A stretch of 32,627 nucleotides of DNA from Flammeovirgaceae bacterium (GCA_027487845.1 JAIYCV010000007.1:1-32627), one strand, 5' to 3'. Positions 1-8,949 are shown, counted from the stretch's first letter. Numbers and translations are program-made. Notes: a model not told the origin generated them from the sequence alone.

Positions 1-327
1 GCTTGGAATCACGTTTCGAACCTGTGAGAATGAGGGCAACGAGATAAATGAAATGAAAACAAAAAAAATGCTAGCCGTAGTTTGACAGCAGATAAATCGT
101 TTCATGATTTTCTAGAATAGGAGATGGCCTTTCTGTAAACATACAAAAAGAAAAATTACGCTTTTGTTAAGCAATTTCAGAATTGCCTCGAAAAGGAATA
201 CCTATTGAAACGCTTCGATCTGGAAGCCATTAGGCATGGAGGCAATTTTATTGAGATTTGTTGAAAGTGTTGAAACAAAAAAAACCCTGGAACATGCCAG
301 GGCTTTTCAACGGCTTTTAAATTCTAT
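1..327. other. Left-edge region without a supported gene
   Basis: No reading frame here can be supported as a complete gene. Frame 3 is open from the edge to a TAA at 45-47 (about 14 codons) and frame 2 is open to about 88, so the tail of a plus-strand gene beyond the edge is possible but not shown. The stretch contains a 9-bp inverted repeat (AATTGCCTC at 181-189 and GAGGCAATT at 239-247), a small palindrome GCAATT-TCAG-AATTGC at 171-186, and the terminator of the minus-strand efflux operon at 277-303. Confidence 0.5.
277..303 (-). terminator. Intrinsic terminator of the tetR-tolC-adaptor-RND operon
   Basis: On the minus strand a 6-bp stem CCCTGG/CCAGGG with a six-base loop is followed directly by eight T residues. 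It begins 25 bases after the stop codon of the RND permease, the position expected for the end of this operon. Confidence 0.85.
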
Positions 328-3300
328 CTACTCTAACGGAATATCACCTTCCTGAGGTCCAATTACCTCTACCCTGGGCGGCAAAAGCTTATACATTACT
401 GGAGTCACCAATCGCGAAAGTAACGTAGAACTGATCAATCCTCCAATCAACACCAGCGCAAGTGGGGAGTATAATGGATTACCTTCTATCGCCAGGGGCA
501 TCAGTCCGCCAATCGCTGTTAACGATGTCAAAACAATTGGAACAAACCGAATTTCACCAGCTCGTTCGATGGCCGCCTCCAATGGCACGCCTCGTTCGCG
601 CAGCTGATTTGTAAAATCCACCAGCAAGATGGAGTTCTTCACTTCAATTCCAACCAAGGCGATCAAACCAATCACAGCCACAAAAGAGAGCGGATTCCCC
701 GTAAGGTAGAGCATGGTCACCGCACCAATCACACCCAACGGTATTACCGAGAGCACAATCAACGTGCTTTTAAACGTGCCAAATTCCAATACCAAAACAG
801 CAATGAAGCCAAACACCGTAATAAGTATTACCGTGCTTATACCGCCAAATGATTCTTGTTTATTTTCCACTTCACCAGCGGCCACGAAGTAGTAGCCGTT
901 AGGAAACTTAAACTCATTCAGTTTTTTAACAACATCATTGTTAATTTTTTCATATAAATAACCGCTCTTCACAAACGCAGTTACCGTGGCGAAGCGTATT
1001 TTATCATAATGCCTGATCAGGTTGGGCGAAGTTTCAAATTCAATTGCTGCCAATTGCTTAAGTGGAATTGCGTTGCCTGTGGCCGAATTCACATATAAGT
1101 TATTGAACACATCATAGGTTGCAAATTTACCTTTGGGAAGTGTAACGTTAATGTTGATCTCGTCTTCTCCTTGGGCGGGCGAAAAAGTGCCCACATTTAA
1201 ACCGGCAATACCCAATCTGACGGTTTTATCGATATCACTAATTTGAACACCCAACAATCCAGCCTTTTCTTTATTGATCTTCACATGAAGGTCAGTTTTC
1301 AAATTCGCCAAAGGATTGTTAACATAAATTGTTCCTTCGGTCTTCTTTATAATCTGCTCCAATTGTAAGGAAAGAGTTCTCAACGTATCCAAGTTGTCAC
1401 CAAAGATTCTGATCGCCACTGGTGCTTCCAAAGGCGGTCCCTGCTCAAAATCTTTCACTTCAATTTTGGCATTCGGGTAGAACCCAAACTGAGCACGCAT
1501 CGCGTCAATCAGCTTTGTTTTCTTTTCCGGACTCACATCATTTAGCTGAACAAAGAACTGAGCAAAGTTGGTTGACTCATTGCGCTGAATCACATTGTAA
1601 TAAATCCTTGGATTACCTTTGCCAACATTGGTAGTGAAATACTTTACGTCTTTTTCTTTGTTTAAAATACTATCTACATAGCGAGCAGCTTTGTTGGTTT
1701 CATAGATAGTAGTTCCGTTTGGCATTTCTACGTTAATCAAAAACTGTGGTTTCTCCGATTTCGGGAAAAGGCTAAACCCGACTAATGGAAACAATGCCAA
1801 ACTCCCTGCAAAGAGTGATAAGGCTATTGTTAGTGTGATTACAGGGTGTGCTAACGCACGATGCAGGAATACAGAGTAAGAGCCATGAATTCCCTTTTTA
1901 AGTGCTCGCATAAAGATGTTGCCTTCAGACGATTGATGGTTTTTTAGAATTCTACTTGCCAAAAATGGAACAATAGTAAGCGACACAAATAGTGAGGCAA
2001 TGACCGTTGTAATTACGGCCATCGGCAGGCTCCTGATGAAATCACCAGCGGTTTCCGGTAAAAACAAAAGCGGCAAGAAAGCTAGAATTAGTGTAACCGT
2101 ACAGCCCACAACTGCCAACCCAATTTGCTTGGTAGCCTCAATAGCGGCATCCCGTTTTGTTTTTCCAGCGCGCAAGTAGCGCTCAATGTTTTCAATTACC
2201 ACGATCGAATCGTCCACCAAAATTCCCAACGCAACGATAAGCCCTACAATACTTAGCTGGTTAATGGTATAACCCAAGAAATCAAGCATAAACAATCCCG
2301 TGAAAATAGAAAGTGGTATTGAAATCATCACCACTATTGCCGATCGAAAGCCCAACGGCAACAACGTAATTGACACCAGCAGAATAGCAATGGCAAAGTC
2401 CTTTGAAAATCGCGACAGCCGTTTAGAGACACTTTTCGATTGATCAAAATTTCTAACCAACTTCATGTTGTTTGGTAACTCCTTTTCAAATTTATCAAGC
2501 AGTGGATACACCTGCTCACTTACGTTGAAAATGTTTTGTTTGTCCTTTTGGCTTGCTGTAATCAACACCGCGCGATTTCCATTTAATCGGGTAAGGTGAG
2601 TCTCCTCTTGATAGCCTTCGTCTACTTGGGCAATGTCTTTGAGGTAAACAATCTTACCCGCAGATGAATACACAATCGTATTTTTGATTTCATCAACTCC
2701 TTTATAATCTCCGCTGGTCTTCACGTTAAAACTTCGTGAGTTCATTGTGATGCTTCCACCAGGAATATTCACATTTTCACTTTGCAAGGCACCCAATACA
2801 TAGTTTACGGGTATGTGGTTTTGAGCCATCTTTTCGATGTTCAAAGACACACGCACATTCCGTTCTGGATAACCATAGGTTTCTATCTTCTTTAAACCCT
2901 TTATTTTTTCCAGATTATCCTCCAACTTTTCCGCTTGATACTGTAATTCTTTGTAAGAAGCAGTTTCCGAAATCAAAGCCAACTGAAAAATATTGACATC
3001 AGTGGAAGAAAATTTCTTGATGTCGATGGAAAAAATATCGGAGGGTAGTATCAATCTAAGTGCATTTACCTCGCGCACAATTTCTTGGTACTTATCATCC
3101 ACGCTCGACTCATGTTTATAGTCTACACGAATAACTGCCAATCCATCGTTGATGTCGGTAATTACTTTTTTCAAATCGTCCAACTCATTGATTTTTTTCT
3201 CTATAGGATCCACCACCAGCTTCTCCATATCAGAAGGACTGGTTCCAGGATAAACCACCACAATCACAAACGAAGGAGAAACGGTTTCCGGGTCTTCGCC

Positions 3301-3402
3301 TCTGGGCATGTTGAATAACGAATTCAATCCGAGTGCCAAAAGCAATACAAAAATGATCAGCGTAAACTGATAATTCTTAACTGAGAATTCTGCGATCTTC
3401 AT
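328..3402 (-). CDS. RND efflux permease (AcrB/MdtB-like), pump 1
   Basis: Inner-membrane proton-driven permease of a tripartite efflux pump, 1024 residues, the usual length of the family. The N-terminal helix (about residues 8-28) is followed by the motif MPRGEDPE and a large periplasmic loop; a second membrane block follows from about 325. The TM4 proton-relay pair is present in GILVDDSIVVIEN (D397, D398) and the TM10 lysine in GIEVKNSILLVDF, which argues for an active pump. I chose the ATG at 3402 because the longer frame starts with TTG and the product then begins MKIAEFSVKN, as relatives do. The ATG follows the adaptor stop codon by one base (TAA-T-ATG), so translation is probably coupled. 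Last gene of the operon. VDD and not the CzcA-type TM4 motif points to drugs, dyes or other organic compounds and not to metals (inference); substrate unknown. Confidence 0.93.
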   Translation of the reverse strand: MKIAEFSVKNYQFTLIIFVLLLALGLNSLFNMPRGEDPETVSPSFVIVVVYPGTSPSDMEKLVVDPIEKKINELDDLKKVITDINDGLAVIRVDYKHESSVDDKYQEIVREVNALRLILPSDIFSIDIKKFSSTDVNIFQLALISETASYKELQYQAEKLEDNLEKIKGLKKIETYGYPERNVRVSLNIEKMAQNHIPVNYVLGALQSENVNIPGGSITMNSRSFNVKTSGDYKGVDEIKNTIVYSSAGKIVYLKDIAQVDEGYQEETHLTRLNGNRAVLITASQKDKQNIFNVSEQVYPLLDKFEKELPNNMKLVRNFDQSKSVSKRLSRFSKDFAIAILLVSITLLPLGFRSAIVVMISIPLSIFTGLFMLDFLGYTINQLSIVGLIVALGILVDDSIVVIENIERYLRAGKTKRDAAIEATKQIGLAVVGCTVTLILAFLPLLFLPETAGDFIRSLPMAVITTVIASLFVSLTIVPFLASRILKNHQSSEGNIFMRALKKGIHGSYSVFLHRALAHPVITLTIALSLFAGSLALFPLVGFSLFPKSEKPQFLINVEMPNGTTIYETNKAARYVDSILNKEKDVKYFTTNVGKGNPRIYYNVIQRNESTNFAQFFVQLNDVSPEKKTKLIDAMRAQFGFYPNAKIEVKDFEQGPPLEAPVAIRIFGDNLDTLRTLSLQLEQIIKKTEGTIYVNNPLANLKTDLHVKINKEKAGLLGVQISDIDKTVRLGIAGLNVGTFSPAQGEDEININVTLPKGKFATYDVFNNLYVNSATGNAIPLKQLAAIEFETSPNLIRHYDKIRFATVTAFVKSGYLYEKINNDVVKKLNEFKFPNGYYFVAAGEVENKQESFGGISTVILITVFGFIAVLVLEFGTFKSTLIVLSVIPLGVIGAVTMLYLTGNPLSFVAVIGLIALVGIEVKNSILLVDFTNQLRERGVPLEAAIERAGEIRFVPIVLTSLTAIGGLMPLAIEGNPLYSPLALVLIGGLISSTLLSRLVTPVMYKLLPPRVEVIGPQEGDIPLE

Positions 3403-3403
3403 A

Positions 3404-4462
3404 TTAGCGGGCAATTTTTACGGTAGAAAATTCAGTAAGAAAAGCCGAGCCACCGGTAACAACTTCGGCAATGTCATCCAACCCTGAGGAGACAAACGCC
3501 AGATTATTTTCAAGATAGGCAACCGTTACTTCCTGCTTTTTTACGGTTCTACCGCCTTGGTTCACAATAAAGACGAAAGCCTTCTTTCCCTGCCCTTCAA
3601 TTAACGCTTCCACGGGGACGCTCGCCAATTTTTGTTTGTGGGTTGGATACATTTTCACGTTCGCAAAAAGGCCAGACGCGAATTTCCGTCCGTCTGTTTT
3701 TATTTTCACCTCTGCGAGATAAAGCCCATTCATTAAGTCGGCACCTTCACCTACCAAACTTATCGTACCTTCAAACTCAAGTCCTGGATAGGCATCGGTT
3801 GTAAGTATTGCTTTATCACCCTTTTTAATCCGAACCCAATCCACATCGGCCAGGCCCGTTTTTACGATCCAATCATTCTGGGCCGCTGCGTTAATTAACA
3901 ATGCCGGAGAACCGGGCGTAATCAATTCACCTCCATTGACAAATTTCTTTAACACTTTTCCGTTGGCTGTGGCTCGGATCTCGGAATATTGGCGGGCAAA
4001 AGTTGCAATGGTGTAGGATTCTTTTGCTACGTCATACGCTGTAGTTGCATTTTGAACCTGCTCCAGCGTGGCGGCAGAATCTGCTTGCAAACGCTTTGCA
4101 CGATCGAGATCGCGCTTCGTTTTATCCAAATTTTTTTTCGCTTGAATTACCTGCGCATTTATCTCTGTCAAGTCAAGTGATGCCAGTACTTGACCCTTCA
4201 CAACAGACTGACCTTCTTCCACAAAAATCTTTGAAATAATCCCGCCCACTTTAAAAGACAACTTAGCTTCGGTGGATGTTGTTATTAAACCAGAACTGGT
4301 AATCGGAAGCGCATATTCGCCTCTTTTTACAGAAGCAAGCGTTACAGCAATTGCTGCGTCATCTTGTTGCATTACTTCATTCGCTTTATTTTCTTTCTTA
4401 CAGGACGCTAGAAAAAGTGAAGTTGCAAACAATAGCAAGGTTGGTAAAATTAGTTTATTCAT
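3404..4462 (-). CDS. RND efflux periplasmic adaptor (membrane fusion) lipoprotein, pump 1
   Basis: Periplasmic adaptor that joins the RND permease to the outer membrane channel. The 352-residue product starts with a lipoprotein signal ending FLASC (lipidated Cys21 predicted). A biotinyl-lipoyl-like half motif follows (about 70-105, GGIISKIFVEEGQSVVKGQV), then a helical hairpin rich in Lys, Ala and Gln (about 105-150), the second lipoyl half (about 160-190, IRATANGKVLKKFV) and a beta-barrel and membrane-proximal part. This order is that of the HlyD/AcrA family. It lies between the outer membrane factor (12-base gap) and the permease (one-base gap), so the three subunits are made from one message. 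ATG start at 4462. Specificity cannot be read from the sequence. Confidence 0.92.
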   Translation of the reverse strand: MNKLILPTLLLFATSLFLASCKKENKANEVMQQDDAAIAVTLASVKRGEYALPITSSGLITTSTEAKLSFKVGGIISKIFVEEGQSVVKGQVLASLDLTEINAQVIQAKKNLDKTKRDLDRAKRLQADSAATLEQVQNATTAYDVAKESYTIATFARQYSEIRATANGKVLKKFVNGGELITPGSPALLINAAAQNDWIVKTGLADVDWVRIKKGDKAILTTDAYPGLEFEGTISLVGEGADLMNGLYLAEVKIKTDGRKFASGLFANVKMYPTHKQKLASVPVEALIEGQGKKAFVFIVNQGGRTVKKQEVTVAYLENNLAFVSSGLDDIAEVVTGGSAFLTEFSTVKIAR

Positions 4463-4474
4463 ACTTGATTTGAT

Positions 4475-5836
4475 TTATAATGTGGCAATGGTTTTTTGTA
4501 ATTCGGCTTCTTTGCGAAGCAATTCAAATTTGCTAATAGATAAAGTGAGATGTGAATTCGTAACGCTATTCTGAGCCTGAAGAAACTCCAGTAAAATAGC
4601 CTGTCCTTCGCTATACTTGGCGCTGATTATGTTGAACGAACGCGCTGCATTCTTCACGGCATTGAGCGAGGCTTCATATGATTTTTGCGCTGACTCTAAA
4701 TCGTAATACGCTTGAATTACCTGAAGTTCTATCTGTCGTTTAAGTTGCTGGTACCGATTATCCGCCAGTTGATAATCAATTTTAGCCTGTTGGGTTTTCG
4801 CTTGCTTTTTTCCACCCGTAAAAATATCCCACGTCAAGTTAAATTGTACTAGCCAGTAGCGTTGGTCGGAGTTAAATTTATATTGAAAACCTTGTGCACC
4901 CAAGTCGCCCGCCACGGAAAGGTTCGGCAGTGCCGAATTAGATTTTGAAAGACTAACTAAATACTCTGTTGCGGTCATACCGCCTTTTGCCTGAAGTATT
5001 TCTTGCCTGTTAGCAATCGCTTGACTTGTTAACTCGTTTAGCTCGTATTTTCTCAACGAAGTGGCAGCAAGCGTGCTATCAATTTGTATATCGGCATCTA
5101 CCTCGCGATTCAACAAAAAGTTAAAGTATGCTTTTATAGAATGGTAATTTCGTGCAGCGTTTGCAAGCTCTTTATCTACCTTGCTCAATTCAACCGAAGC
5201 ACTGCTTACCACATCGGCAGTTGCCTTATTATTTTTTACCAGGGCTTGATTTACTTTATATAACTCATTGAGCACAACGGATGTCTTCTCGAAAATTTTC
5301 ACGGCTTGCTCACTTTCAAGAAATTGATAATAGGCAGATGTAATAGAAAACTTTAACTCATTCTCATACGCTTTGCGCTGCGCCTGTTTTACGGAGATTA
5401 ATTCCTTCTGTGCTTTGTAATTGTAATAGATATCGGAATTAAAAAGCGGCTGAATAACTCTCACTTTTGTATCGTGAAAATCGTTTGGTAGAAATTGCTC
5501 GTTCACATTGCTGATCTGCGGAAACGATTGGCTGGCAGTAAGTTGATTTAAGGTAGCGTAGGCTGGATTTAATAGATCTCCCACCGGAAAATTGATTTTC
5601 CTTCCACCTTTGGCAAATGTGTAGGAAGAACTTGCCGTAACGCTGGGCATAAAAAGGGCGTGCGCAATTTTTAGATCCTCAAGGCTTCTTTCATACGCCA
5701 GCACTTCTTGCTTAAGCTGTAGATTATTTTTTAAGCCTTCGTCAATATATCCCTGAAGCACCGGGCTCTGGGCTCGCGCTGACATAAACCCAGCCGCGAG
5801 TAAGGCAATTAAATGGATTGTTTTAAAATTGTTCAT
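4475..5836 (-). CDS. TolC-family outer membrane efflux protein, pump 1
   Basis: Outer membrane channel of efflux pump 1, 453 residues. A Sec signal peptide with cleavage near ARA-QS (about residue 22) is followed by two long, repeated alpha-helical blocks with the outer-membrane-efflux pattern: LKIAHALFMPSVTASS in the first half, a matching LPNLSVAGDLG in the second, and the C-terminal QAILLEFLQAQNSVTNS helix. There is no lipobox, so it is a signal-peptidase-I protein, unlike the outer membrane factor of pump 2. A 76-base gap separates it from tetR upstream and contains a perfect 13-bp palindrome (5882-5894), so it may be transcribed both from the tetR promoter and from one of its own. Assignment to the family is firm; the exported compound is unknown. 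Confidence 0.92.
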   Translation of the reverse strand: MNNFKTIHLIALLAAGFMSARAQSPVLQGYIDEGLKNNLQLKQEVLAYERSLEDLKIAHALFMPSVTASSSYTFAKGGRKINFPVGDLLNPAYATLNQLTASQSFPQISNVNEQFLPNDFHDTKVRVIQPLFNSDIYYNYKAQKELISVKQAQRKAYENELKFSITSAYYQFLESEQAVKIFEKTSVVLNELYKVNQALVKNNKATADVVSSASVELSKVDKELANAARNYHSIKAYFNFLLNREVDADIQIDSTLAATSLRKYELNELTSQAIANRQEILQAKGGMTATEYLVSLSKSNSALPNLSVAGDLGAQGFQYKFNSDQRYWLVQFNLTWDIFTGGKKQAKTQQAKIDYQLADNRYQQLKRQIELQVIQAYYDLESAQKSYEASLNAVKNAARSFNIISAKYSEGQAILLEFLQAQNSVTNSHLTLSISKFELLRKEAELQKTIATL

Positions 5837-5881
5837 CGAGTAATTTTTATTTTTGGGTTATACATTTCATCGTTAAAAGAA

Positions 5882-5894
5882 TAAACAGTGTTTA
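5882..5894. promoter_or_regulatory. Candidate TetR operator, site 1 (upstream of tolC-type gene)
   Basis: Perfect odd palindrome TAAACA-G-TGTTTA, 46 bases upstream of the ATG of the outer membrane factor. The same 13 bases with one change recur at 6549-6561 in front of tetR. A palindromic sequence present at both ends of a tetR gene within its own operon is the usual arrangement of the regulator's binding sites. Confidence 0.65.
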
Positions 5895-5912
5895 GTGTGG
5901 AGGTAAATTTTT

Positions 5913-6524
5913 TTAACGTTTCCGAATTTTATTCATGAATAGTTCGAATGATTGTTTTTGGATTTGTTCGCGTATCTCTTCAGGATACATCTTCATTCTG
6001 TTTCGGATGATCAGCGAGCATATTCCATGCATGTAGCTCCAAATGGTTAATGCTACTACACGGTGGTCGTCCGCTGCGAGGTATCCTTTTTCCATACATT
6101 CCAAAACAGTTTGTTCAAAAAAGGAATGAGCTTTTGCTCCTTCTTCCCATTCGTCAATGCATTCATCATTCCGCATAGGCGCTTCCATCAAAAACATGAT
6201 ATTATAATACTTCGGATGCAGCGTCATGAATTCAAAGTACTTCTCCCCCATTTTCACAAGCCTATCAAATGGATCCCTGATAGCTGGCAGTTCAATGTTA
6301 AATTGGTTATAAAAACGAAACGCTTCTTGATGCAGGGCATGGAAAATCTCGTTCTTGTCTTTAAAGTACAGATAAATGGTAGCCGGGCTGTACTCAATGG
6401 CTTCGGCAATGTTGCGAATACTTACCTCATCGAAGCCTTTGTCGATAAAAAGCTTATGGGCAGAATCCAAAATGAGTGTTCTCATTTCCTCTTTTTCACG
6501 CTCTCTTCGCTGTTTTACTGTCAT
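5913..6524 (-). CDS. TetR/AcrR-family transcriptional repressor of efflux pump 1
   Basis: DNA-binding repressor of 203 residues. The N-terminal helix-turn-helix (about residues 12-58) is canonical: ILDSAHKLFIDKGFDEVSI, then RNIAEAIEYSPATIYLYF and KDKNEIFHAL. The rest is a variable helical ligand-binding domain. I use the ATG at 6524; the longer frame begins with TTG at 6542 and would overlap the candidate promoter. It is the first gene of the efflux operon, transcribed in the same direction as the genes it probably controls. A Bacteroidota -7 element (TAATTTTG on the minus strand, 6540-6547) lies just upstream, with a palindrome directly behind it at 6549-6561, which suggests autorepression released by a pump substrate (inference). 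Confidence 0.92.
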   Translation of the reverse strand: MTVKQRREREKEEMRTLILDSAHKLFIDKGFDEVSIRNIAEAIEYSPATIYLYFKDKNEIFHALHQEAFRFYNQFNIELPAIRDPFDRLVKMGEKYFEFMTLHPKYYNIMFLMEAPMRNDECIDEWEEGAKAHSFFEQTVLECMEKGYLAADDHRVVALTIWSYMHGICSLIIRNRMKMYPEEIREQIQKQSFELFMNKIRKR

Positions 6525-6539
6525 TTGAGTTTTGTAACG

Positions 6540-6547
6540 CAAAATTA
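6540..6547 (-). promoter_or_regulatory. Candidate -7 promoter element of tetR
   Basis: Read on the minus strand the bases are TAATTTTG, an exact match to the Bacteroidota -7 pattern TAnnTTTG, 15 bases before the tetR ATG. The -33 TTG is not exact: the best candidate reads ATG on the minus strand (6571-6573), at a 23-base spacing. The candidate operator lies between the two positions, where a bound repressor would block the sigma factor. Confidence 0.5.
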
Positions 6548-6548
6548 A

Positions 6549-6561
6549 TGAACAGTGTTTA
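6549..6561. promoter_or_regulatory. Candidate TetR operator, site 2 (upstream of tetR)
   Basis: TGAACAGTGTTTA, identical to site 1 (5882-5894) except for one base that breaks one pair of the palindrome. The shared block extends outward as AAT-A/G-AACAGTGTTTA-G/T-T. It sits directly upstream of the -7 element of tetR and within the 140-base divergent region shared with the SPFH gene at 6665, so that gene could also be affected. Confidence 0.65.
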
Positions 6562-6664
6562 TTAAAAATACATTATTTATTGAAAAAGTTTTAGAACAGC
6601 CGAAATCTTATTTCAATTCGTAAAAATCATATTGCTTAACTTGTTGGCTAAAACCATATACACA

Positions 6665-7480
6665 ATGAACAACAAACGACTTCCTCTCATCATTTTAGGT
6701 GTAATTGCCTTTTTTGTACTGCTTGCAGTTTCTTCCAGCTTATTTTATACTATTCAAGCGTCAGAGCGTGCCATCGTGTTTTACCCTTTCGGAAAAGGAT
6801 TGGCCAAAGACCAGGTTATTGAGCCCGGTTTCCATATGAAGGCTCCCTGGAACGATATTTATGTGTACACAGTAAATGAGGTTTCTTCGGACGAAAACAT
6901 GGACGTTCTAGACAAAAGCGGACTTTCTATCCACGTGGATGTCACCGTCCGTTTCTTCCCAATCCCCGAAAAAATTGGCTACATCCATGAAAAATTTACT
7001 AAAAGTTATGTGACCGTGCTGGTAATACCAGAGGTAAGGTCAACAGTAAGGCAAGTAATGGGTCGCTTTACAGCGGAAGAAATTTATTCTACCAAACGCG
7101 CGGAAGTAGAAAATGCCATCACCACCGAAAGTGAAAAGATTCTAATTGCCAACAATGTAAAAGCAACGGCAGTGCTTATTCGCTCGATTGTTTTACCTGA
7201 GCAAATAAAAGGAGCGATCGAAAACAAGTTGCAACAAGAGCAGGAGTCGCTCGCCTACCAATATCGGTTGGACAAAGAAAAGAGCGAGGCAGAACGCAAG
7301 CGCATTGCCGCGGAAGGCGAATCAAGAGCAAACAACATTATTAATAACAGTCTTTCCGATAAACTGTTGAAAATGAGAGGCATCGAAGCCACGTTAGAGC
7401 TTTCTAAATCTCCCAATTCGAAAGTGGTGATTATTGGTTCTGGCAAAGACGGGCTGCCGATGATCTTGGGCAATAACTAA
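6665..7480 (+). CDS. SPFH/prohibitin-like inner-membrane protein
   Basis: Membrane scaffold protein of the SPFH (stomatin/prohibitin/flotillin/HflK-C) group, 271 residues. A single N-terminal membrane helix (about residues 6-28) is followed by the SPFH domain with the prohibitin-like beginning FYPFGKGLAKDQVIEPGFH, the inner GRFTAEEIYSTKRAEVENAI segment, a charged coiled coil (about 190-235, YRLDKEKSEAERKRIAAEGE) and a C-terminal oligomerisation tail with SPNSKVVIIGSG. I start at the ATG at 6665; the longer frame begins with TTG. In other bacteria such proteins form large rings that organise membrane domains or modulate the FtsH protease; which applies here is unknown. It is divergent from tetR and likely a single-gene transcript. 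A second SPFH protein lies at 28020-28802. Confidence 0.88.
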   Translation: MNNKRLPLIILGVIAFFVLLAVSSSLFYTIQASERAIVFYPFGKGLAKDQVIEPGFHMKAPWNDIYVYTVNEVSSDENMDVLDKSGLSIHVDVTVRFFPIPEKIGYIHEKFTKSYVTVLVIPEVRSTVRQVMGRFTAEEIYSTKRAEVENAITTESEKILIANNVKATAVLIRSIVLPEQIKGAIENKLQQEQESLAYQYRLDKEKSEAERKRIAAEGESRANNIINNSLSDKLLKMRGIEATLELSKSPNSKVVIIGSGKDGLPMILGNN

Positions 7481-7497
7481 CATCATCCAAAGCCGCC

Positions 7498-7552
7498 AAG
7501 GCACCATCGAGGTGGCAGACGCATCATTTAAAATTAAATTGCCTTTTTTTTT
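7498..7552 (+). terminator. Possible terminator downstream of the SPFH gene
   Basis: AAGGCA at 7498-7503 can pair with TGCCTT at 7540-7545, enclosing a small CACC/GGTG hairpin, and the right arm runs into nine T residues (7544-7552). The loop is long, so this is weaker than a classical terminator, but the T-run fits the gap before the citrate synthase gene. Confidence 0.4.
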
Positions 7553-7622
7553 ACAAATCACGAAAGACTATTTTTATCTGAATATTTGAGCAAGTATATT
7601 TAGAACTTAAGCTTAAACAACT

Positions 7623-8909
7623 ATGGCAAGAACAGCAGAATTAATTATTGACGGCAAGTCATATACATTCCCGATTGTTGAAGGTACTGAAAACGAAATT
7701 GGGATTGACATCAGTGATCTTCGCGATAAAACAGGCGCGATAACCCTCGACTTTGGCTACAAGAACACCGGTGCAACCAAAAGTGCTATTACATTTTTGG
7801 ATGGCGATCTCGGAATTCTAAGGTATCGTGGGTATAGCATTGAGGAGTTAGCCGAAAAGTCAACCTTCTTGGAAGTCGCTTATCTATTGATCTTTGGGGA
7901 ACTTCCGCAAACCGACCATTTAGAAAAATTCACTAGCGACATAAAGAACCATACCATGGTTCACGAAGACGTAAAGAAAATTTTGGATGGTTTCCCTTCG
8001 TCTTCCCATCCGATGGGCGTGCTTGCTTCTCTGTTCTGCGCTCAAACCGCTTTCTACCCGGAATCTTTAGATCCAAATCGTTCGGCTGAAGGAGTGTACT
8101 TAAGCATTGTTCGGTCTTTAGCTAAAATGCCAACTTTCGCAGCTTGGGCGCATAAGAATGCAGTCGGTCATCCTGTAAACTACCCTGACAATTCGCTTAA
8201 CTATTCTGCGCGCTTTCTTAAAATGATGTTTGGCTTGCCAGCAGAAAATTATGAAGTAGACCCAGTGGTGGCAGATGCCTTGGACAAGTTATTGATCCTT
8301 CATGCCGACCACGAACAAAACTGTTCAACATCAACGGTAAGAATAGTTGGCTCATCAAAAGCAAGCATCTATTCTTCCATCGCGGCCGGTATTAATGCAT
8401 TATGGGGGCCGTTGCATGGTGGAGCCAATCAAGAAGTAATCACCATGTTGGAAGCAATAAAGCAAGATGGTGGTGATGTAGAAAAATGGATCAACAAAGC
8501 AAAAGATAAAAACAGCGGCTTCCGGTTAATGGGCTTTGGCCATAGAGTGTATAAAAACTTCGACCCACGCGCCAAAATCATTAAAAAGGCTGCTGACGAT
8601 GTATTGGGTAAATTAGGTGTGCATGATCCGGTTCTTGACATTGCCATGAAGTTGGAAGAAATTGCGTTGCGCGACCCTTACTTCATCGAGAGAAAATTAT
8701 ATCCAAACGTTGACTTCTACTCTGGTATTATCTACCGTGCCTTAGGCATACCGGTAGATATGTTTACGGTGATGTTTGCAATTGGTCGTTTACCCGGATG
8801 GATTGCACAATGGAAGGAGCTTCGTGAAAACAAAGAACCGATCGGCCGTCCGCGTCAAATTTATACCGGACAAAAAGAAAGAGAATATATCCCACTCACA
8901 AAACGATAA
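7623..8909 (+). CDS. gltA: Citrate synthase (type II, hexameric class)
   Basis: Condenses acetyl-CoA and oxaloacetate to citrate, the entry step of the citric acid cycle; cytoplasmic. The 428-residue length matches the GltA group of Gram-negative bacteria. All three catalytic residues are visible: H265 in GPLHGGAN, H307 in GFGHRVYKNFDPRAK and D364 in PNVDFYSG. Other family motifs are LHADHEQNCSTSTVR (oxaloacetate side) and the small N-terminal beta domain that begins with TAELIIDGKSYTFPIV. The ATG at 7623 is the natural start. The gene has its own 142-base upstream region and a strong terminator directly behind it (8921-8949), so it is probably a one-gene unit. Nothing is truncated or unusual. 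Confidence 0.98.
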   Translation: MARTAELIIDGKSYTFPIVEGTENEIGIDISDLRDKTGAITLDFGYKNTGATKSAITFLDGDLGILRYRGYSIEELAEKSTFLEVAYLLIFGELPQTDHLEKFTSDIKNHTMVHEDVKKILDGFPSSSHPMGVLASLFCAQTAFYPESLDPNRSAEGVYLSIVRSLAKMPTFAAWAHKNAVGHPVNYPDNSLNYSARFLKMMFGLPAENYEVDPVVADALDKLLILHADHEQNCSTSTVRIVGSSKASIYSSIAAGINALWGPLHGGANQEVITMLEAIKQDGGDVEKWINKAKDKNSGFRLMGFGHRVYKNFDPRAKIIKKAADDVLGKLGVHDPVLDIAMKLEEIALRDPYFIERKLYPNVDFYSGIIYRALGIPVDMFTVMFAIGRLPGWIAQWKELRENKEPIGRPRQIYTGQKEREYIPLTKR

Positions 8910-8920
8910 AACTTTAACGA

Positions 8921-8949
8921 AGCCCTTCGCCAATGCGAGGGGCTTTTTA
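8921..8949 (+). terminator. Intrinsic terminator after gltA
   Basis: A 10-bp stem, AGCCCTTCGC with GCGAGGGGCT (one G-T pair) and a CAAT loop, runs into five T residues. It begins 12 bases after the gltA stop codon and ends only seven bases before the ATG of the acyl-CoA-binding protein. Confidence 0.9.

Noticed and set aside
3403..3414. Longer start of the pump 1 permease
   Set aside because: The codon is TTG and overlaps the adaptor gene; the ATG at 3402 gives the usual family N-terminus.
6525..6542. Longer start of tetR
   Set aside because: The codon is TTG and lies within the -7 element; the ATG at 6524 precedes the helix-turn-helix at the usual distance.
6063..6548. Open frame of 161 codons on the plus strand
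   Set aside because: It is antisense to the well-supported tetR gene and shows no domain.
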